This document shows positions 6,043 to 8,912 of a DNA stretch of 8,912 bases, one piece after another. The translations under genes were made by a program, and so were the position numbers. The stretch is from Actinomycetota bacterium (GTDB lineage: Bacteria > Actinomycetota > Acidimicrobiia > Acidimicrobiales > Ilumatobacteraceae), in NCBI GenBank assembly GCA_005805045.1, contig SYNW01000118.1, forward strand, positions 1-8,912. Reading direction: 5' to 3'. A model generated the notes under the pieces. It was not told the origin of the DNA. It saw nothing but the letters and a program-made list of their open reading frames with translations, and did not search any database. The stretch's first letter is position 1. Each line of letters begins with the position of its first letter.

Positions 6043-7281
6043 TTGAGTTCGTTTTACACTAAATTTCGTGACGAGATGGCTGCGGGTGGTGCAGCCGATC
6101 TACAAAAAAATAATTCTGCGGCGAGCATAATTGCTGGCGCCGTAGTCGTTGGGCTGCTGGTTTGGCTGGGTGTAAAGAATCCGTGGTCGCTGGTTTTCGT
6201 AGCAGGCTTAATCGTCTCGGTTTTTTTGCATGAGCTCGGCCACTTTCTGACCGCTCGACGCAGCGGCATGAAGGTGACGCAGTTCTACATGGGCATGGGA
6301 CCACGGGTGTTCAGTTTTCAGCGCGGCGAGGTCGAATTTGGTTTGCGCGCTCTGCCGGTTGGTGCCTTCGTGCGTATCGTGGGCATGAACAATTTGGATG
6401 AGTCCGATCCGCAAGACGAGCCCCGCACGTATCGCCAGCAGTCGTATCCGAAGCGAATGCTCGTGATCACTGCCGGCAGCTTGATGCATTTGATAATTGC
6501 AATCGTGTTATTCATTGGCATCTACTCGACCGCTGGTCGATTCAGCGATACGGGCAAACTATTGATTTATGGTGCGCCAGCAATTGACTCGGCTGCAGCA
6601 AAAATTGGTTTGCGTGAAGGCGATCAAATTGTGGCGATCGATGACAAGCAGATAACTTCACGAAGCGAATTAATTTTCGCAATCGTTGAGAATCAGCCAG
6701 GAGCAATCGTCACCATTAAATATCTGCGCGAAGGTCAGGTGGGCGTCGAGCAGGTTGCACTCGGTGCAAACCCAGTCAACCCGAAGGTCGCATTCTTGGG
6801 TGTTGCATCAGACTCATATCGTTATGTGCGCCAAAATCCATTTGATTCGGTGCGACTTGGGCTGTTTGATGTTGCTCGAACCGCGAGAGATTCCGTATCG
6901 GGTCTAGTCGTGGTGCTCAATCCGAAAAACATTTTCTCAAATGTCGTCGCCGACGAACCAGACATGATGACTCGGCCAACGACGGTTGTGGGGGCAAGCC
7001 AAGTTGGCGGAGAGATCGGTCGCAGCGAGGGCCTCAAGGGTGTTCTGATGTTGCTCGCTAGCGTCAACATTTTTGTAGGGGTATTCAACATGATGCCGCT
7101 TTTGCCATTTGATGGTGGTCATGCGGCAATTGCCACATACGAGCGCATTCGTTCGCGTCGTGGGCGCGTTTACCGTGCAGATGTCGGCAAGATGATTCCG
7201 GTGGCCACGACCGTGGTGATTTTGCTCGTAACGTTGATGTTTGCGGGCCTTTATTTAGATATCACGAGCCCGCTCGGCTAA
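6043..7281 (+). CDS. rip1: site-2 intramembrane zinc metalloprotease, M50 family (RseP/Rip1 type)
   Basis: This is an M50 zinc protease that cuts substrates within the membrane. Mycobacterial Rip1 releases sigma factors by cleaving anti-sigma factors, and E. coli RseP does so for RseA. The 412 residues carry HELGH at 63-67 in a membrane helix (zinc ligands H63 and H67, catalytic E64). A PDZ domain lies roughly at 165-255 (AKIGLREGDQIVAIDD). The second active-site motif NMMPLLPFDGGH is at 349-360 and supplies zinc ligand D357. Membrane segments appear near 28-46, 50-70, 138-162, 332-352 and 383-406. The first 26 residues are hydrophilic. The start is TTG directly after the dxr stop, supported by AAGGAG at 6028-6033. 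Its place between dxr and ispG matches M. tuberculosis Rv2870c-Rv2869c-Rv2868c, which favours the Rip1 ortholog reading; the natural substrates cannot be told from this window. Confidence 0.94.
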   Translation: MSSFYTKFRDEMAAGGAADLQKNNSAASIIAGAVVVGLLVWLGVKNPWSLVFVAGLIVSVFLHELGHFLTARRSGMKVTQFYMGMGPRVFSFQRGEVEFGLRALPVGAFVRIVGMNNLDESDPQDEPRTYRQQSYPKRMLVITAGSLMHLIIAIVLFIGIYSTAGRFSDTGKLLIYGAPAIDSAAAKIGLREGDQIVAIDDKQITSRSELIFAIVENQPGAIVTIKYLREGQVGVEQVALGANPVNPKVAFLGVASDSYRYVRQNPFDSVRLGLFDVARTARDSVSGLVVVLNPKNIFSNVVADEPDMMTRPTTVVGASQVGGEIGRSEGLKGVLMLLASVNIFVGVFNMMPLLPFDGGHAAIATYERIRSRRGRVYRADVGKMIPVATTVVILLVTLMFAGLYLDITSPLG

Positions 7282-7307
7282 AAAAATTCTGAGATTTGGG
7301 TGCGCAC

Positions 7308-8543
7308 ATGATGAAAAGTGATTCAAAAAATTACCAGCGCAAAAAAACCCGTCAAATTCAGGTCGGCAAAGTTTTGGTAGGCGGTGGCGCGCCGATCAGC
7401 GTGCAGTCGATGACGATCACAAAGACGGCCGATGTCGAAGGCACGCTGCAACAGATTTATGCGCTGGCGGCGGCGGGTTGCGACATCGTGCGCTGCACTT
7501 GCAACGATGCGGCTGCCGCCGAGGGCTTGGCCAAAATCGTGCCGCGCTCGCCAGTGCCAATCATCGCCGATATTCATCATCAATACCGCATGGCGCTTGC
7601 TGCACTTGAAGCGGGTGTGCATGGTTTGCGTCTCAACCCCGGCAATATCCGTAAACCAGAACACATCAAGGCGGTCGCCTCAGAGGCTCGCGATCGGGGC
7701 GTGTCAATTCGAATCGGCGTAAACGGCGGATCATTAGATTCAGATCTTTACGAAAAGCACGGTGGTCTAACAGCGTTGGCGATGGTCGAATCGGCGCAGC
7801 AAGAGTTGAGATATTTTGAAGAAGTTGACTTTGATTTGGTGAAGATTTCGGTCAAGGCTTCGAATGTCGTGTTGATGGTCGAGGCTTATCGCATGCTGAG
7901 TGAGATCACTGATTTTCCGTTGCATCTTGGTGTCACTGAGGCGGGGCCACTGCCCGGGGGTTTAGTAAAAGCCACGGCGGGTATCGCCACATTGTTGCTT
8001 GAAGGCATTGGTGACACGATTCGCTACAGCCTTACGGCCGACCCGATTGAAGAAGCCCGAGCTGGTCGGCTGTTGCTTGAATCTCTTGGGTTGCGCGAGC
8101 GAAAAAATGTCGACTTGATCGCGTGTCCGAGTTGTGGTCGAGCAGAAGTTGACGTGATCGACATTGCCCAACGTGCGCAACAGGCTTTCGCTGACAAAAA
8201 GTTGCCGCTTCAAATTGCAGTTATGGGTTGTGTGGTCAATGGTCCTGGTGAGGCCCGTGAAGCCGACTTGGGCATCGCCGCAGGCAACAAACGCGGGCAC
8301 TTGTTTGTCAAAGGGCGCAATGTCGCCGTCGTGCCAGAAAGTGAAATGGTTGAGGCCTTAGTTGAGTGGGCGACTTTTATTCACGAGCACGGCACGGATG
8401 CTGCGTTGAAACGGGTCGACACCACGATTGCCGAGCGAGAAGCGGCGAAAGATCGCAATGCTGCGCTGGCAGAAAAAGGCGACGACGCAAACAATGATCA
8501 AGAGCGAATCGTCGAAATTCGTCGCACGGTCGCTGAGAAGTAG
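7308..8543 (+). CDS. ispG: 4-hydroxy-3-methylbut-2-en-1-yl diphosphate synthase (GcpE)
   Basis: IspG reduces 2-C-methylerythritol 2,4-cyclodiphosphate to HMBPP with a [4Fe-4S] cluster, the penultimate MEP step, so it works in the same pathway as dxr upstream. The TIM-barrel part shows KTRQIQVGKVLVG, PISVQSMT, AAAGCDIVRCTC, GVHGLRLNPGNI and RIGVNGGSLD. The cluster-binding C-terminal domain has C273-P-S-C276, then GC308VVNGPGE with E315, which caps the unique iron in characterised enzymes. All required residues are present. The product is 411 residues; about 35-40 charged Ala/Glu/Lys/Arg residues at the end extend beyond the usual fold. The ATG at 7308 is chosen (ATG 7311 is equally possible; the GGG at 7298-7300 is a weak ribosome-binding site). 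TTG 7296 is unlikely because GAG lies only 2 bases away. The stop abuts the convergent gene on the other strand. Confidence 0.97.
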   Translation: MMKSDSKNYQRKKTRQIQVGKVLVGGGAPISVQSMTITKTADVEGTLQQIYALAAAGCDIVRCTCNDAAAAEGLAKIVPRSPVPIIADIHHQYRMALAALEAGVHGLRLNPGNIRKPEHIKAVASEARDRGVSIRIGVNGGSLDSDLYEKHGGLTALAMVESAQQELRYFEEVDFDLVKISVKASNVVLMVEAYRMLSEITDFPLHLGVTEAGPLPGGLVKATAGIATLLLEGIGDTIRYSLTADPIEEARAGRLLLESLGLRERKNVDLIACPSCGRAEVDVIDIAQRAQQAFADKKLPLQIAVMGCVVNGPGEAREADLGIAAGNKRGHLFVKGRNVAVVPESEMVEALVEWATFIHEHGTDAALKRVDTTIAEREAAKDRNAALAEKGDDANNDQERIVEIRRTVAEK

Positions 8544-8552
8544 TCAGTTTTT
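8533..8552 (+). terminator. very weak terminator-like element at the end of ispG
   Basis: CTGA at 8533-8536 pairs with TCAG at 8544-8547 and five T residues follow at 8548-8552. The stem is only 4 bp with a 7-base loop, well below a normal intrinsic terminator. It is listed only because it is the sole hairpin plus T-run at the end of the operon. Confidence 0.15.
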
Positions 8553-8912
8553 AGCAAACAACTGGTTGTGGCTGTGTTGCAAGGTAGTTGGCAAGCGAAG
8601 TAGTTGACGTTTAGTCAGTGCAGGCAGTCGCCTGCGGACGGCAAGCGACTGTGGAAGTTGAGCCACCAGGCCAAATGTTTCGCATCGCTGAATTGCTCGT
8701 TCGAGCGAACCCGAACCATGGCGAAAAGCGAGCCCGAGTGCCGCCGCCGTGTCGGACAAGTCGAGGCAGTATCCGTTTGGAAAAATCTCGAGTTCGCGCG
8801 ACAGATATCGCAGCACCCATGTGGCGCTGGGGCCGATGACGCCGAGCCAATATGTTTCGACATAGTCGCCACACGCGTCAAAACCAGATGTGGTCAATAC
8901 GGGGTCAGCCCA
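8544..8912 (-). CDS. conserved-looking actinobacterial protein of unknown function (probably 5' partial at window edge)
   Basis: The frame is open from the right edge to a TGA at 8546-8544. TTG at 8897 could start a 117-residue protein, but five more codons (W-A-D-P-V) are open to the edge, so the true start may lie outside. I recognise the general pattern of an uncharacterised actinobacterial family, from memory and without a search: a YVETYWLGVIGPSATWVLRYL helix near residues 12-32, a segment DLSDTAAALGL followed by LERAIQRCETFGLV, then AVRRRLPALTKRQLLRLPTTLQ. The middle part resembles a winged-helix arrangement, with a T-x-x-A-L-G-L turn and a final helix ending FGLV; the basic RRRLP stretch would suit nucleic-acid contact. 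That is inference. No signal peptide or membrane helix is evident. The competing frames on both strands here have low-complexity compositions and no family-like pattern. Confidence 0.65.
   Translation of the reverse strand, partial: WADPVLTTSGFDACGDYVETYWLGVIGPSATWVLRYLSRELEIFPNGYCLDLSDTAAALGLAFRHGSGSLERAIQRCETFGLVAQLPQSLAVRRRLPALTKRQLLRLPTTLQHSHNQLFAKN
8620..8651. repeat. two overlapping, mutually exclusive inverted repeats downstream of ispG
   Basis: GCAGGC (8620-8625) pairs with GCCTGC (8630-8635) around AGTC. CAGTCGC (8625-8631) pairs with GCGACTG (8645-8651) around a 13-base loop. The two stems share bases 8625 and 8630-8631, so only one can form at a time. They lie in the coding DNA of the - strand gene, about 80-110 bases past the ispG stop. 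No T-run follows on either strand. Confidence 0.4.

Noticed and set aside
6221..6227. Run of seven T just before the HELGH codons of the protease, and similar A7 runs in dxr (5081-5087) and after the protease stop, as phase-variation sites
   Set aside because: The runs are short, coded by ordinary Phe/Leu/Lys codons, and the genes are housekeeping; nothing indicates slippage.
8611..8881. Alternative - and + strand frames at the right end (including + 8618-8839)
   Set aside because: They are Arg/His/Cys-rich with no recognisable pattern, whereas the - frame ending at 8544 has the hydrophobic periodicity and family-like blocks of a real protein.

Overview
The window reads as a core chromosomal region of an actinobacterium, most plausibly a moderate-GC member of Acidimicrobiia. 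This is inferred from gene order, protein style and base composition, which looks close to 50 percent GC by eye; I could not run a search. No mobile elements, CRISPR arrays, tRNAs or rRNAs are visible.

Layout: the window opens with the C-terminal part of a degenerate M23/LytM-like protein (ending at 328). A 140-base gap follows, holding a possible promoter and a strikingly structured 5' leader. Then eight tightly packed genes run on the + strand: rpsB, tsf, pyrH, frr, cdsA, dxr, a site-2 protease (rseP/rip1 type) and ispG. Gaps between them run from a 4-base overlap to about 36 bases, and several starts (GTG, GTG, TTG) look translationally coupled. At the right end a conserved-looking hypothetical gene lies on the - strand. 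Its stop codon directly abuts the ispG stop, and it runs off the window edge.

The first four genes serve protein synthesis and nucleotide supply: ribosomal protein S2, EF-Ts, UMP kinase and ribosome recycling factor. The next four serve the envelope: CDP-diacylglycerol synthesis, two steps of the MEP isoprenoid pathway (dxr and ispG), and an intramembrane protease of the kind that cleaves anti-sigma factors. Many bacteria have the order rpsB-tsf-pyrH-frr-(uppS)-cdsA-dxr-rseP. Here uppS is absent and ispG is added, as in the dxr-rip1-ispG cluster of mycobacteria.

The most interesting items are: (1) the rpsB leader, which can form a 12-bp stem, a cUUCGg-capped hairpin and a 6-bp pseudoknot ending at the Shine-Dalgarno sequence, so it is a candidate S2-responsive autoregulatory RNA; (2) the roughly 195-residue disordered, charge-segregated N-terminal extension of CdsA with an embedded aromatic/proline motif; (3) the loss of the visible catalytic histidines in the M23-like domain; and (4) the uncharacterised - strand protein.
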